NCBI RefSeq assembly: GCF_012103215.1
Contig: NZ_JAAVNE010000019.1
Coordinates: forward strand, 32,153-96,152
Length of the DNA stretch: 64,000 nucleotides
From: Falsiroseomonas selenitidurans
GTDB lineage: Bacteria; Pseudomonadota; Alphaproteobacteria; Acetobacterales; Acetobacteraceae
Direction: 5' to 3'
Below the pieces are notes generated by a model, which was not told where the DNA came from, did no database searches, and saw nothing but the letters and a program-made list of their open reading frames with translations. Positions 27,222-36,518 of the stretch are shown here, in pieces. Position 1 is the first letter of the stretch, and each line of letters opens with the position of its first letter. A program made the translations under genes and the position numbers.

Positions 27222-30200
27222 CTACGCCGTGTGGGCCTCAGCTTGGAAGCGGGGGGCCTGGAAGCGGGGGGCTTGAAAGCCGGGCATCTCCCGCACCACC
27301 ACGCCGGGCTGCCGCGCGGCGAGGTCGGCCAGATGCGCGTGGTGGGTGAACAGGATGGTCTGGGTGGTCGCGCCGAGGCGCGCCAGAAGGGCGAGCGCGG
27401 CGGTCGCCCTTGCATCGTCGAAGCTGGCCAGCAGGTCGTCGGCGATGAAGGGCAGCGGCTCCGCCGCCGCCGCCTGCGCCTCCACCGCGGCCACGCGCAG
27501 CGCCAGGAACAGCTGGTCCCGCGTGCCCTCGCTGAGGGCCTCGACCGGGCATTCGGTGCGGTCATCGCGCACGGCGCGCAGCAGGGTGCGGCCGGCCTCG
27601 TCCTCATCGGTCGCCAGCCGCGTGTAGCGGCCATGCGTCAGCAGGGCGAAATGCGCGCCGGCGCGGCGCAGCAACGGGCCCTGGCGTTCCTGGCGGATGC
27701 GCTCGATCCCTGCCTGCAGCAGGGTGCGAGCCAGGTGCAGCCGGGCAAAGCGTTCCGCCGCGGCGCCGGCTTCGGCCAGGTGGTGACGGGCCTGCTGGGC
27801 ATGGGCGGCGGCATCCCGGCCCCGCTGCATGGCGGCGAGGCGCGCCTCCGCATCCTGGCGCTGCGCACCGAGGGTGGTCAGGCGTTCGCGCAGCGCGGCC
27901 TGCTCCGCCTCGATGCGGTGCAGCCGGGCGGTGGCCTGGTCGGGGTCCGTGCCTTCGGCCTCCGCGCGCAGCGCGGCTTCGGCATGGCCATCGCCCTGGG
28001 CGCGCAGCGCGGCTTCCGCCCCGGCGATCGCGGCGCGGCGCTCGGTGCGGGCGGCGGCGCGGCGGATGGCCTCCTCCAGCGCCGGCAGGCTGTCGGTGCC
28101 GGCCAGCGCCTGCAGGGCGCCGATCCGGCGCTCGGCCTCCGCCAGCCGGGCGCCGGCGGCGGCGGCTTCCTGCCGGCGCTGCTGCAGGCGCTTCGCCAGC
28201 GTCGCGTCGTCCTTCGCCGCCTGCCGGGCTGCCTCCAGCCGGCGGCCGAGCCGGGCGACCCAGGCGGGCGCGGGGTCTTCGCCGGGCGGGAGGCCGAGGC
28301 GGTCCAGCACCGCCCCTGTGTCCTGCGCGAAACGGGCGATGGCCTGGGCCATGTCGGCGACCCGCGCCGCGTCGCCGCGCCAGGCCTTGGCGGCCTCCGC
28401 CACGCGGGTCCAGGCGCCGAGGGCACGTTCCACCGCCTCCGCCGAGGCGTCCGCCGGCAGGCCGAGCGCCTGGGTCGCCGCGCGCCATTGCGGGGCGAAA
28501 TCCGCCAGCGCCGCGGCGGCGCCGGCCTGGGCCTGCCGCGCCGCCGCCTGTCGCTCCGCCGCATCCGTGGCAGCCTTGGTCAGGTCGCGGTGCCGCTGCT
28601 GCGCCGCCTCGGTGGCATCCAGCTGGTCCTGCGCGCGGTCCAGCAGGGGGGTGAGGGTGGCCATCCGCGTGTCGGCTGCGGGCAGCACGGTGTGCAGCGT
28701 GGCCAGGGCCGTGGCGCGCCGTTCCGCCAGCGCGTCCCGCTGCCGGCGCGCGGCGGCTTCCTGTTCCGCCAGGCGCAGCACCTCGGCACGGCCGCGGCGC
28801 CATTCGGCCATGGTGGCGGCATCCTGGGGCACCAGGCCGGCGGGCTGCCACAGCGCGGCCCAGGCGGAAACGGCCGCCGCTTCCGCCGCCTCCGCCCGCA
28901 GGCTCGTCTCCCGAGCCAGCGGCTGCCGGGCGCGCAGCAGGTCGAGCCGGGCGCCCTTCGCGGCGTAATCGTTGACGCGGGCGGCATCGTCGGCGCGGGC
29001 ATCGGCCAGGCGGTCGGCCTCGTCGCGCTGGGCCTCGAAGCGGTCGGGCAGGGCAGGGTCGGCGGCGCTGCCGGCATCGAGATGTTCGCGCAGTTCGGCC
29101 CAGGCCGCATCCCGGCGGGCGCGCGCGGCAGCGATGAGCGCGGCGGTCGGCACCTTCTCCCCCCGGGCCAGGTCCTGCATCGCCTCCGCCAGCGCCGCGA
29201 TCTCCTCGGCCAGCGCGGCTTCGGCCTGGCGGGCGGCCGTGATGTCGGCGGTGGCTTCGGCCAGGCGCCTGGCGGCGGCATCGCATGCCGGCGGCAAGGG
29301 CAGCTTCAGCGCGGCAAGGCCGGCGGCGTCGCCGCACCACAGGGGCAGGGCGGCCAGCGCGGTGGACACCTGCCGGGAGGCTTCCGCCAGGGCGCGTTCC
29401 GCCGCTGCCAGTTCCCGGTCCAATGGCCCCTCGCCGCGCGCCGCATCAATGGCGCGGCGCAGCGGCGCGGTGGCGGGCGGCGTGGGGCAGGCGCCGAGGC
29501 GGGCCTCCGCCGCCTCCCGCTGCCGGGTCGCCTCGGCCAAGGCGGATTGGGCGCTGGCCAGGGCGGTGGCGCGTTCCGTGCGCTGGCGGATCAGCGCCTG
29601 CGCGGCCTGGCGATCCGCGGCACGGGGCAGGGATTCGCGCAGCGCTTCCGCCGTCGCGCCACTGCCGAGCAGGGCGGCGGCTTCCTCCACCTCCGCCCGG
29701 TAGGCCTCCACCTTGCGCTGGACCCCGGGCAGGTCCCGCGCTGCGTCCAGCGCGCCGGCGCGCTGTTCCGCCAGCAGGTCGATGGCATCCTGTTCCGCCA
29801 GCACCGCCGGGTCCTGCGGCAGGGCGGCGGCCTCGGCCTCCAGCGCCTGCGCCTCCGCGGCTTCGCGCCGCCGGTCCTCGGCGGCCAGGCGGTGATCTTC
29901 CAGAAGCCGCCGCAGCGTCGCGGCGGCCTCCGCCGGCAGGCTGGGTGCATCGGCCAGGGCCTCGGCGTCCTGGCGCAGCGCATCCAGGCTGGCGAGCAGG
30001 GGCAGGATGCGCCGGGCGCGGTTCAGCAGGGCGGCCTCGGCGGCCAGCGCGTCGCCCTGCGCCGTGGCCTCCTCGATCGCGGTGCAGAGCGTGTCGTATT
30101 CCGCCTTGGTCGCCTGCCATTCGCGTGGCCGGATCGCGGCTTCCTCCGCCGCGCGGCGCTGCTCGGCCCAGGCATCGGCCGCGGCGGCCAGGGCGCGGCG

Positions 30201-30728
30201 GCCGCGGCCATCGCCGTGCAGGGCCTTGGCTTCCGCATCCAGCCTCTCCAGCGCCTTGCGCAGATGCGGCAGGCCCATGCCGGCCAGCAGGCTCTCCCCG
30301 GCCTCGCCGCCGCTGGCCAGCAGGGACAGCGCGCCGTCGCGCAGCGTGGCGCCGTTCAGCCCGTAGGTGGTCTCGAACAGCCCCCGGCTGGCGCCGCCCA
30401 GCAGCCGCAGCAGGGCGGCTTCAGGCACCGGGTTTTCCGCCATGTCGAGCAGCGTGTTCCTGTTGCCCTTGCGCCGCAGGAAGGCGGCGCGGCTGCCATC
30501 GTGCCCCAGCACCTCGAACCCCAGGCGCAGCGCGCTGGTCTCGTGCAGGAAGGCATGGGGGCTGCGCAGCGGAAAGCCCCACAGTGCATCGCCGATGGCG
30601 GACAGGGTGGTGGACTTGCCGGCCTCGTTGGGGCCGAGCACCACCACCAGCGGGGCGGCTTCCGGGAAATCCAGCCGCGTATCCGTCAGATGGCCGTAGC
30701 GCAGCAGGTCGAGCCGCAGCAGCCTCAT
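27222..30728 (-). CDS. SbcC/YhaN-like AAA ATPase with long coiled coil
   Basis: A 1168-residue SMC/Rad50-type protein. The N-terminal lobe has Walker A GPNEAGKSTT (about residues 35-44). A very Ala/Arg/Glu-rich helical region of some 900 residues follows. The C-terminal lobe has the ABC-signature-like LSEGTRDQLFLALR and Walker B LPFIADDLLASFDD. The start overlaps the nuclease gene stop as ATGA, so the two form a nuclease-ATPase complex analogous to SbcDC or Bacillus YhaOPN, acting on DNA ends or hairpins. The C-terminus carries a short repeat FQAPRFQAPRFQA. Confidence 0.9.
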   Translation of the reverse strand: MRLLRLDLLRYGHLTDTRLDFPEAAPLVVVLGPNEAGKSTTLSAIGDALWGFPLRSPHAFLHETSALRLGFEVLGHDGSRAAFLRRKGNRNTLLDMAENPVPEAALLRLLGGASRGLFETTYGLNGATLRDGALSLLASGGEAGESLLAGMGLPHLRKALERLDAEAKALHGDGRGRRALAAAADAWAEQRRAAEEAAIRPREWQATKAEYDTLCTAIEEATAQGDALAAEAALLNRARRILPLLASLDALRQDAEALADAPSLPAEAAATLRRLLEDHRLAAEDRRREAAEAQALEAEAAALPQDPAVLAEQDAIDLLAEQRAGALDAARDLPGVQRKVEAYRAEVEEAAALLGSGATAEALRESLPRAADRQAAQALIRQRTERATALASAQSALAEATRQREAAEARLGACPTPPATAPLRRAIDAARGEGPLDRELAAAERALAEASRQVSTALAALPLWCGDAAGLAALKLPLPPACDAAARRLAEATADITAARQAEAALAEEIAALAEAMQDLARGEKVPTAALIAAARARRDAAWAELREHLDAGSAADPALPDRFEAQRDEADRLADARADDAARVNDYAAKGARLDLLRARQPLARETSLRAEAAEAAAVSAWAALWQPAGLVPQDAATMAEWRRGRAEVLRLAEQEAAARRQRDALAERRATALATLHTVLPAADTRMATLTPLLDRAQDQLDATEAAQQRHRDLTKAATDAAERQAAARQAQAGAAAALADFAPQWRAATQALGLPADASAEAVERALGAWTRVAEAAKAWRGDAARVADMAQAIARFAQDTGAVLDRLGLPPGEDPAPAWVARLGRRLEAARQAAKDDATLAKRLQQRRQEAAAAGARLAEAERRIGALQALAGTDSLPALEEAIRRAAARTERRAAIAGAEAALRAQGDGHAEAALRAEAEGTDPDQATARLHRIEAEQAALRERLTTLGAQRQDAEARLAAMQRGRDAAAHAQQARHHLAEAGAAAERFARLHLARTLLQAGIERIRQERQGPLLRRAGAHFALLTHGRYTRLATDEDEAGRTLLRAVRDDRTECPVEALSEGTRDQLFLALRVAAVEAQAAAAEPLPFIADDLLASFDDARATAALALLARLGATTQTILFTHHAHLADLAARQPGVVVREMPGFQAPRFQAPRFQAEAHTA

Positions 30729-31936
30729 CCCGGCTGTTCCGCGGCGATGGCGGCGGCGGCCAGCGCCCAGGCTTCCTCGCCCAGCCGCGCCAGGCCTTCC
30801 GCATCCTGCGGCAGGTCCAGCGCCTCCCGTGCCGGGGCGGGCACCTTGGCGCGCAGGGTGGCGAGGTCCGCCAGCAGGGCGGCGCTGCGCGCCGGGTCGG
30901 CCAGACCGGCCTCGAAGGCGGCGCGCAGCGGGTCCAGCGCGGCGGCTTCCAGGCCGCGGCGCGGGCGGGTGCGCAGGCGCACGGCCTCGATGAACAGGGT
31001 GCCGCCGGCCTCGATGGCGGCGTTGCGGCATTCGGCGGCCAGGCGCTCGGCATCCGTGGCGAGGCCGGGCAACGCCTCCCCGGTCAGCAGCAGCCGGGCC
31101 AGCACGGGGCGGTCCTCGGCCTCCGCCAGCGCCCGGCCGACCGCCTCGGCGAGGCGGCTGGCGAGCGGCGCCTCCTCCGCCGCCTCCACCTCCAGCAGCG
31201 CCCAGCGGAGGTTGTCCACGGCGCGGTGTTCCACCGCCACCACCTGGCCCTCCTCCACTGTCACCAGGCTGCAGCCCTTGGCGCCGGTCTCGCGGATATG
31301 GCGGCCCTGGGTGTTGCCGGGGAAGACGATCCACGGGCGCTCGGCCAGCACCTGGCGCCGGTGGATATGGCCCAGCGCCCAGTAGTCGTAGCCCTTCAGC
31401 CGCAGCAGGCCGGGGTCGCAGGGGGCGTAGGTCTCGTGCTCGCCGGGGTCGTTGCCGGAGGTGTGCAGCACGCCGATGTTCAGCCAGCCGCGGCGCGGTT
31501 CGGGATAGCCGGGCGTGAGATCCTCCGGCACGGCGCGGTTGGGGAAGGAATGGCCGTGCAGGACGACGGAAAGCCCACCCACCTCATGCGTCTGGCAGGT
31601 GCGGGTGGAGAATTCGAAGACGTTCGCCGGCAGCGCCAGGTCGCGGGTGATGACGCTGCGCGCGTCGTGGTTGCCGCGCAGCAGGAAGCAGGGGCGCCCG
31701 AGGCGCTTCATCTGCGCCGCCACGAACAGGCCGGTGGAGAAATCCTTCCAGTCGCCGTCATACAGGTCGCCGGCGATGATGACGAAGGCCACCTCCTCGG
31801 CGATCGCCAGGTCGATCATGGCGGCGAAGGCGCGGCGGGTGCAGTCGCGCAGCAGGTCGGGCGGCAGGTCGGCGCGCGATTGCAGGCCGGACAGCGGGCT
31901 GTCCAGATGGATATCGGCCGCGTGCAGGAACTTCAT
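30725..31936 (-). CDS. SbcD/YhaO-like DNA repair metallo-nuclease
   Basis: A 403-residue Mre11-type calcineurin-like phosphoesterase. The metal-site motifs are complete: ADIHLD (residues 7-12), IAGDLYDG, LRGNHDA, VLHTS and LGHIHRR. The C-terminal third is helical and probably binds the partner ATPase. It is the first gene of a two-gene operon with a 4-base overlap. DNA exonuclease/endonuclease activity is inferred from the family. Confidence 0.91.
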   Translation of the reverse strand: MKFLHAADIHLDSPLSGLQSRADLPPDLLRDCTRRAFAAMIDLAIAEEVAFVIIAGDLYDGDWKDFSTGLFVAAQMKRLGRPCFLLRGNHDARSVITRDLALPANVFEFSTRTCQTHEVGGLSVVLHGHSFPNRAVPEDLTPGYPEPRRGWLNIGVLHTSGNDPGEHETYAPCDPGLLRLKGYDYWALGHIHRRQVLAERPWIVFPGNTQGRHIRETGAKGCSLVTVEEGQVVAVEHRAVDNLRWALLEVEAAEEAPLASRLAEAVGRALAEAEDRPVLARLLLTGEALPGLATDAERLAAECRNAAIEAGGTLFIEAVRLRTRPRRGLEAAALDPLRAAFEAGLADPARSAALLADLATLRAKVPAPAREALDLPQDAEGLARLGEEAWALAAAAIAAEQPG

Positions 31937-32031
31937 GGCATCTGTGTCATGCGCGAAGCGCTGAGGATCGGCCGGCTTGGCGCCCGTCGCAACCCCGCTA
32001 TCGTGGGAGGGTCGGAGGCGGGGGATCGTGG

Positions 32032-32781
32032 ATGTACAGGCTGGACGTGCTGGTGCAGGGCTATCCCGGCAAATCGGTCTGCCATGGTGCGCTGGGCTGG
32101 AGCACGATCGCCCTGCTGCGCGGCCAGGGGCGGGTCGCGCTGGTGGATGTCGGGTCCTTCAACATCCGCCTGGAACTGGCGAAGCAGCTGGCGGCGCGCG
32201 ATGTGAAGCGGGAGGATGTGACCGACATCCTGCTGACCCACGCGCATTGGGACCACAGTGTGAACGCGCCGTTGTTCCCCAACGCCACGGTCTGGATCGG
32301 CGCGGCGGAGATGGCGTGGGCCGAGGCCGAACCCTGGGATTTCAACGCCCTGCCTGAGCTGCACGTGCGCGAACTGGCGGCCAGCCCGCGCACCCGGCGG
32401 ATTGTGGCGGGGGATGAGCCGCTGCCCGGCATCCATGTGATCGCCGCGCCGGGTCACACGCCGGGCTGCCTGGTCTACTACTTGGCCGGCAGCAGCCCGC
32501 CGGTGATCTTCAGCGGCGACGCGGCGAAGAACCGGGCGGAGATGCTCTCCCGCCAGGCGGACATGACCATGGATGCGGCGGCCTCCGAATCCTCCATGGC
32601 CGGGATCTGGTCGCTGTGGCAGGCGGTGCCGGGCACGCTGCTGGTCCCCGGGCACGACCTGACCATGCAACTGGATGCGGATGGCCGCCCGGAATATTGC
32701 GGCCAGCGCCAGGCCGGCATCTGGTCCTGGTTCAGCGAGGATCTGGCGGTGACCGCCGAATTCGACCTGACGGCGCCTTGA
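32032..32781 (+). CDS. MBL-fold metallo-hydrolase
   Basis: A 249-residue metallo-beta-lactamase-fold enzyme with the zinc motif THAHWDH, a later His in APGHTPGC, Asp in FSGDAAKN and His in VPGHDL. This complete metal set indicates an active hydrolase, possibly lactonase-like. It is divergent from the nuclease operon. The stop overlaps the next gene's TTG start (TTGA). Substrate is unknown. Confidence 0.88.
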   Translation: MYRLDVLVQGYPGKSVCHGALGWSTIALLRGQGRVALVDVGSFNIRLELAKQLAARDVKREDVTDILLTHAHWDHSVNAPLFPNATVWIGAAEMAWAEAEPWDFNALPELHVRELAASPRTRRIVAGDEPLPGIHVIAAPGHTPGCLVYYLAGSSPPVIFSGDAAKNRAEMLSRQADMTMDAAASESSMAGIWSLWQAVPGTLLVPGHDLTMQLDADGRPEYCGQRQAGIWSWFSEDLAVTAEFDLTAP

Positions 32782-33455
32782 GCGGCCGCGCCGCCGCACC
32801 GGCGCGCGCCTGGATCCGCCTGCCTTCCGGCCGGCGGCTCGACCTGCTGGCGCCGACGCCGCTGGACTGGACCGATGAGGACCTGGCCATCGGCCTGTCC
32901 CGCACCTTCCGCTGGGGCGGCCATTCCATCTGGCCCGGCGCGCCGCTGTCCGTGGCGCAGCATTCGCTGGCGGTGATGGCGCTGCGCCGGCGGGCGCGGC
33001 CGGCGCCCGGGCCGGGCGAGCTGCTGCGCGAATTGCTGCATGATGCGGAGGAGGGGCTGGTCAATTTCGACTGCATCTCGCCGCTCAAGCCCTTTCTCGG
33101 CCCGGGGTTCCTGGCGCTGCAGGACCGGCTGGCGGCGGTGGTGGCGCAGCGCTACGGGCTGCGCGCCTGGGAGGTGGAGGCCCATAAGCGCCACAAGCGG
33201 CTGGATGTGGCGATGGCGGCGGCGGAGGCGGTGCATGTCGCCGGCTGGTCGAGGGCGGAGGTGCGGGACACGCTGGGCATCCGCGCCGCGGTGATGGAGG
33301 CGGACCCGCTGGTGGCGGAGCATGGCGGCACGCCCTGGCAGCCCTGGCCGCCGGAACAGGCGGCGGCGCGCTTCCTGGCGGCGCTGCGCCGGCTGCTGCC
33401 GCCGGAAGCCGGGGCCTTGTCCAGGCCGGCCGGGCCGACTACCAACCCGGCATGA
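32778..33455 (+). CDS. HD-domain phosphohydrolase (YfbR-like)
   Basis: A 225-residue HD-superfamily protein: GHSIWPGAPLSVAQHS supplies the first histidines, ELLHDAEEGLVNFD is the HD motif, and VEAHKRHKRLD follows. The family commonly dephosphorylates (deoxy)nucleoside monophosphates. No ATG fits; the TTG at 32778 overlaps the previous stop as TTGA and begins just before AWIRLPSGRR, so it is chosen. The stop likewise overlaps the next start (ATGA), giving a three-gene coupled unit. Confidence 0.8.
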   Translation: MSGRAAAPARAWIRLPSGRRLDLLAPTPLDWTDEDLAIGLSRTFRWGGHSIWPGAPLSVAQHSLAVMALRRRARPAPGPGELLRELLHDAEEGLVNFDCISPLKPFLGPGFLALQDRLAAVVAQRYGLRAWEVEAHKRHKRLDVAMAAAEAVHVAGWSRAEVRDTLGIRAAVMEADPLVAEHGGTPWQPWPPEQAAARFLAALRRLLPPEAGALSRPAGPTTNPA

Positions 33456-33715
33456 GCGACAACGCCCCCGAAACCCTGCCCGACCGCCTCTCCGTCGACC
33501 CGCGCAGCCCGCATCACAACGAGGCGCTGCTGGCCCGCGGCGTCGGCATCCGCTTCAACGGCCAGGAAAAGACCAATGTCGAGGAATACTGCGTCAGCGA
33601 AGGCTGGGTGCGGGTCTCCGTCGGCAAGGCGGTGGACCGCCGCGGCCAGCCGCTGACGCTGAAGCTGAAGGGCACCGTCGAGCCCTATCTCAGGGACCCG
33701 GCGCCGGAAGCCTGA
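33452..33715 (+). CDS. DUF3297 family small protein
   Basis: An 87-residue protein closely fitting DUF3297: DRLSVDPRSPHHNE, GVGIRFNGQEKTNVEEY and CVSEGWVRVSVGKAVDR are its conserved blocks. Function of the family is unknown. The ATG overlaps the upstream stop. Its last 26 bases overlap the convergent 3' end of the GH99-like gene. Confidence 0.92.
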   Translation: MSDNAPETLPDRLSVDPRSPHHNEALLARGVGIRFNGQEKTNVEEYCVSEGWVRVSVGKAVDRRGQPLTLKLKGTVEPYLRDPAPEA

Positions 33716-34814
33716 GGCAGGCCTCGGCCGGCTGCGGCCGGCACAGCGCCGCGCGCAGCGCCCGCAGGCGGCTGCGGTCATCCGGCTGGGTGGGTTGCAG
33801 CCAGCCGCCCTCGTCATGCTCGTTCCAGGCATAGGCCAGCGCCAGCCGCAGCGGCTGGGTGGCGGCGAAAGCCACGGCCCGGCGCAGATGCGCGGTGAGC
33901 TCGGCCGGGCGCGGCGCGGCGTAGTGGCGATCCGCGCCCAGGCCCGGGCGCTGCAAATCCTCCCACGGCACCGGGTTCGCCACGCGCGGCCGGCGGTCCC
34001 AGCCGGACATGGCGGTGGGGATCACCGGCATGCCCAGCGCCGCCTGCCGCGACCAGCCCCGCTCCGCCAGGCGGGCCAGGGCGGCATAGGGCGCCTGGCG
34101 GGCGCCATCCTGCCAAGCATAGGCGGACAGCGCATCGAAGCCGAGCGTTGGCGCCCAGCGCCGGGCCTGGCCGATATCGGGCGTCATCAGCACCAGGCAG
34201 GGGTTGGCGGCGCCGGCCGTCCGGACCCGGCGGCGGAAGGCGTCCAGCGCCGCGCGCAGCGGCGCGATGCCGCCCCAGCCGGCGATCAGCGCCTCGGACA
34301 GGAAGCCGATCAGGTAGATCGGCCGGCCATCGGCGGTGCCTTGGTAGTCCGGGTCGGCCAGCAAAGGCGGGTGCTCGTGCAGCGGGCCGCCCTCCGGCCG
34401 CAGGCGGCGCGCCTCCGTGATCAGGCAGAAGCGCGGGCGCGGGCGCAGCGTGCTGGCGCGATACAGGCGGAAGGCCTCGGTCAGGCCGCTGCCGGGCGGG
34501 TAGGTGACGAAGGCCCAGAAATCCAGCCCGGCGCCGCTGGCCAGCGCGATCTCCCGGTCCATCGCCGCCTGGCTGGCGGCGGGGAAGCGGAGCGGCGCGG
34601 CGCCGGGCGGCACCTCGGCGAAGAAGGGGGCACGGTGGCGGAATTCGGGCGGCGACAGGCTGCGCACCATCGCCTCCGTCGGGATGGAGCCCGGCGCGTA
34701 CCAGGCATCCCAGCGGATGGCACCCAGCGCCGGGGGCGAACGGGCGGCCTTCGCCGGGGAGGCGAAGGCCGCGGCGAGGCCGGCGAGCAGGGCGCGGCGG
34801 GTGAGGCGGGGCAT
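33690..34814 (-). CDS. Exported GH99/WbsX-like glycosidase-family protein
   Basis: A 374-residue protein with a twin-arginine-like signal ([15 protein letters not shown], cleavage near AKAA). The catalytic-domain look comes from [10 protein letters not shown] at the start, repeated WDAW/FWAF aromatic strands, and [16 protein letters not shown] near the end. The last is the NEW.EG.WL motif of WbsX/GH99-like (endo-mannosidase-type) barrels. Cell-surface glycan processing is a reasonable inference but not shown. ATG 34814 chosen for the signal peptide. Confidence 0.65.
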   Translation of the reverse strand: MPRLTRRALLAGLAAAFASPAKAARSPPALGAIRWDAWYAPGSIPTEAMVRSLSPPEFRHRAPFFAEVPPGAAPLRFPAASQAAMDREIALASGAGLDFWAFVTYPPGSGLTEAFRLYRASTLRPRPRFCLITEARRLRPEGGPLHEHPPLLADPDYQGTADGRPIYLIGFLSEALIAGWGGIAPLRAALDAFRRRVRTAGAANPCLVLMTPDIGQARRWAPTLGFDALSAYAWQDGARQAPYAALARLAERGWSRQAALGMPVIPTAMSGWDRRPRVANPVPWEDLQRPGLGADRHYAAPRPAELTAHLRRAVAFAATQPLRLALAYAWNEHDEGGWLQPTQPDDRSRLRALRAALCRPQPAEACLRLPAPGP

Positions 34815-34870
34815 GGCAGGGCATGGCCGGCTCCTGCGCGGCGCGTCAAGCTCGCCTGCGCGGCGCGGCC

Positions 34871-34898
34871 TTGTCATGCGGCTGTCAGCTTGTAGGTT
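34871..34898 (+). promoter_or_regulatory. Possible promoter of ycgN-like gene
   Basis: TTGTCA at 34871-34876, a 16-base spacer and TAGGTT at 34893-34898 lie just before the ATG at 34906. If used, transcription would start almost at the start codon (near-leaderless mRNA). Tentative, from consensus likeness only. Confidence 0.3.
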
Positions 34899-34905
34899 GC
34901 CGCTG

Positions 34906-35391
34906 ATGACAGAGCCTGAGCCCTTCTGGCGGAGCAAGACGCTCGGCGCGATGACGCGCGCGGAGTGGGAAAGCCTGTGCGATGGCTGCGGCCGCTGCTG
35001 CCTGCACAAACTGCGGGAGGAGGAGACGGGCGACCTGGTGTGGACCAATGTCGCCTGCCGGCTGCTGGACGGCGACAGCTGCCGCTGCCGCAACTACCCC
35101 GCCCGCAAGACCTATGTGCCGGATTGCGTGAAGCTGACCGCGCACAAGGTGGCGACGATCGACTGGCTGCCGCCGACCTGCGCCTATCGCCTGGTGGCCG
35201 AGGGCCGCGACCTGCCCTGGTGGCATCCGCTGGTATCCGGCGATGCCGAGAGCGTGCATCGCGCCGGCGTCTCCGTCCGTGGCCGGGTGGTGACGGAACG
35301 CGATGCCGGGGCGCTGGAGGACCACACCGCTGCCTGGCCGGGCACCTGGCCGCGCACGGCGAGGCCCCTGCCGCGGCAGCGGCGTACTTGA
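34906..35391 (+). CDS. YcgN/UPF0260 cysteine-cluster protein
   Basis: A 161-residue protein with the YkgJ-type cysteine cluster: [13 protein letters not shown] near residue 25, then [18 protein letters not shown] and PDCVKL. CxxCxxxxC-type clusters probably bind zinc or iron-sulfur; function is unknown. The core ends near AAWPGTW. The last residues RPLPRQRRT and the stop codon are provided by the first unit of the 29-bp tandem repeat, so the tail may be a recent addition. Confidence 0.88.
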   Translation: MTEPEPFWRSKTLGAMTRAEWESLCDGCGRCCLHKLREEETGDLVWTNVACRLLDGDSCRCRNYPARKTYVPDCVKLTAHKVATIDWLPPTCAYRLVAEGRDLPWWHPLVSGDAESVHRAGVSVRGRVVTERDAGALEDHTAAWPGTWPRTARPLPRQRRT

Positions 35392-35508
35392 GACAGGCGC
35401 CGCGGCAGCGGCGTACCTGAGACAGGCGCCGCGGCAGCGGCGTGTTTGAGACAGGCGCCGCGGCAGCGGCGTGTTTGAGACAGGCGCCGCGGCAGCGGCG
35501 TGCCTGAG
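35371..35508. repeat. Tandem array of a 29-bp GC-rich unit (about 4.8 copies)
   Basis: Units start at 35371, 35400, 35429, 35458 and 35487 (last one partial). Each has the core CCGCGGCAGCGGCG, a variable TACTTGAG/TACCTGAG/TGTTTGAG/TGCCTGAG, and ACAGGCG. TGCCGCGGCA in the first unit is a perfect palindrome, and CGCCGC-GGCA-GCGGCG forms a hairpin at each later junction. A TGA occurs in each unit. Being 29 bp, it is out of phase with codons. No spacers, so not CRISPR. Confidence 0.92.
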
Positions 35509-35579
35509 CCGTGGAGATTGCCCCGGGGCCGCCGAAGGGCGGGCCTGGAGGACATGAGAGAGGGGAAGGACCCGACCCG

Positions 35580-36518
35580 ATGAAAGACGCGCTTTTCGGC
35601 GGCATCAATGCGGCGGCGCTGACCGCCATGACCGCGGACTTCACGCCCGACCTCGACCGCTACGCGGCGCATTGCAACTGGCTGCTGGCCAATGGCTGCA
35701 ACGGGTTGGGCATCCTCGGCACGACCGGGGAGGCGAACAGCTTCGGCTTCGAGGAGCGCAAGGCCATCCTGGAAGGCATCCTGGCGCGCGGCGTGCCGGC
35801 GGCGAAGCTGATGCCCGGCACCGGCTGCGCCAGCCTGGCCGATACGGTGGAGCTGACGAAGCACGCCAAGGCGCAGGGCTGCCGCGGCGTGCTGGTCCTG
35901 CCGCCCTTCTACTACAAGGCGCCGTCCGATGATGGGCTGTTCGCCTATTTCTCCGAAGTGGTGAACCGCGTCGGCGGCGGCATCGCCATCTACCTGTATC
36001 ACTTCCCGCAGCAGAGCGCGGTGCCCTTCAGCCTGGACCTGATCGGCCGGCTGCTGAAGGCCTTCCCGGGCCAGATCAAGGGCGTGAAGGACAGCTCCGG
36101 CGACTACGCCAACATGAAGGCGATGATCGACCACTTCGCCGCCGACGGGTTCGAGGTCTATTCAGGCTCCGACGAATACGTGCAGAAGATCCTGGCCGAG
36201 GGCGGCGCGGGCTGCATCACCGCCGCCGGCAACGTCAACGCCCGCTTCGGCGCCATCGTCTACAAGCACCGCACGGGCCCGGAGGCCGATGCCGCGCAGG
36301 CGGTGCTGAACGCGACCCGCAAGGCGGCCACCGCCTCCCCGCTCATCCCTGGGCTGCGGGAGATCATCGCGCGGTCCACCGGCGATGCCGCCTGGCGCAA
36401 CATCCGCCCGCCGCACCTGCCGCTTTCGGCCGAGGCGGGGCAGAAGGCCTGGGACGCGATGCAGGCGACGGGCGCGCTGCCGCTGCCGGGCCTCGGGCTG
36501 AAGGCGGCGGCGGCGTGA
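35580..36518 (+). CDS. DapA/NAL-family aldolase (dihydrodipicolinate synthase-like)
   Basis: A 312-residue class I lyase of the DHDPS/N-acetylneuraminate lyase family. The motif GTTGEANS is present, Tyr in IYLYHFP, and Schiff-base Lys in GVKDSSGDY. The sequence TTGEANSFGFEERK and a C-terminal Ala-rich tail differ from true lysine-pathway DapA, and the coupling to a cupin gene suggests a catabolic aldolase acting on a 2-keto acid. ATG 35580 follows the purine-rich GAGGGGAAGGA. It begins 71 bases after the tandem array. Confidence 0.85.
   Translation: MKDALFGGINAAALTAMTADFTPDLDRYAAHCNWLLANGCNGLGILGTTGEANSFGFEERKAILEGILARGVPAAKLMPGTGCASLADTVELTKHAKAQGCRGVLVLPPFYYKAPSDDGLFAYFSEVVNRVGGGIAIYLYHFPQQSAVPFSLDLIGRLLKAFPGQIKGVKDSSGDYANMKAMIDHFAADGFEVYSGSDEYVQKILAEGGAGCITAAGNVNARFGAIVYKHRTGPEADAAQAVLNATRKAATASPLIPGLREIIARSTGDAAWRNIRPPHLPLSAEAGQKAWDAMQATGALPLPGLGLKAAAA

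Noticed and set aside
27198..31385. 1395-codon open frame on the plus strand
   Set aside because: It is antisense to the YhaN/YhaO-type genes, which carry complete Walker, signature and metal motifs. Such long antisense frames are a by-product of the very high GC content.
35371..35508. CRISPR array
   Set aside because: Units abut directly without unique spacers and no cas genes are in the window; it is a simple tandem repeat.
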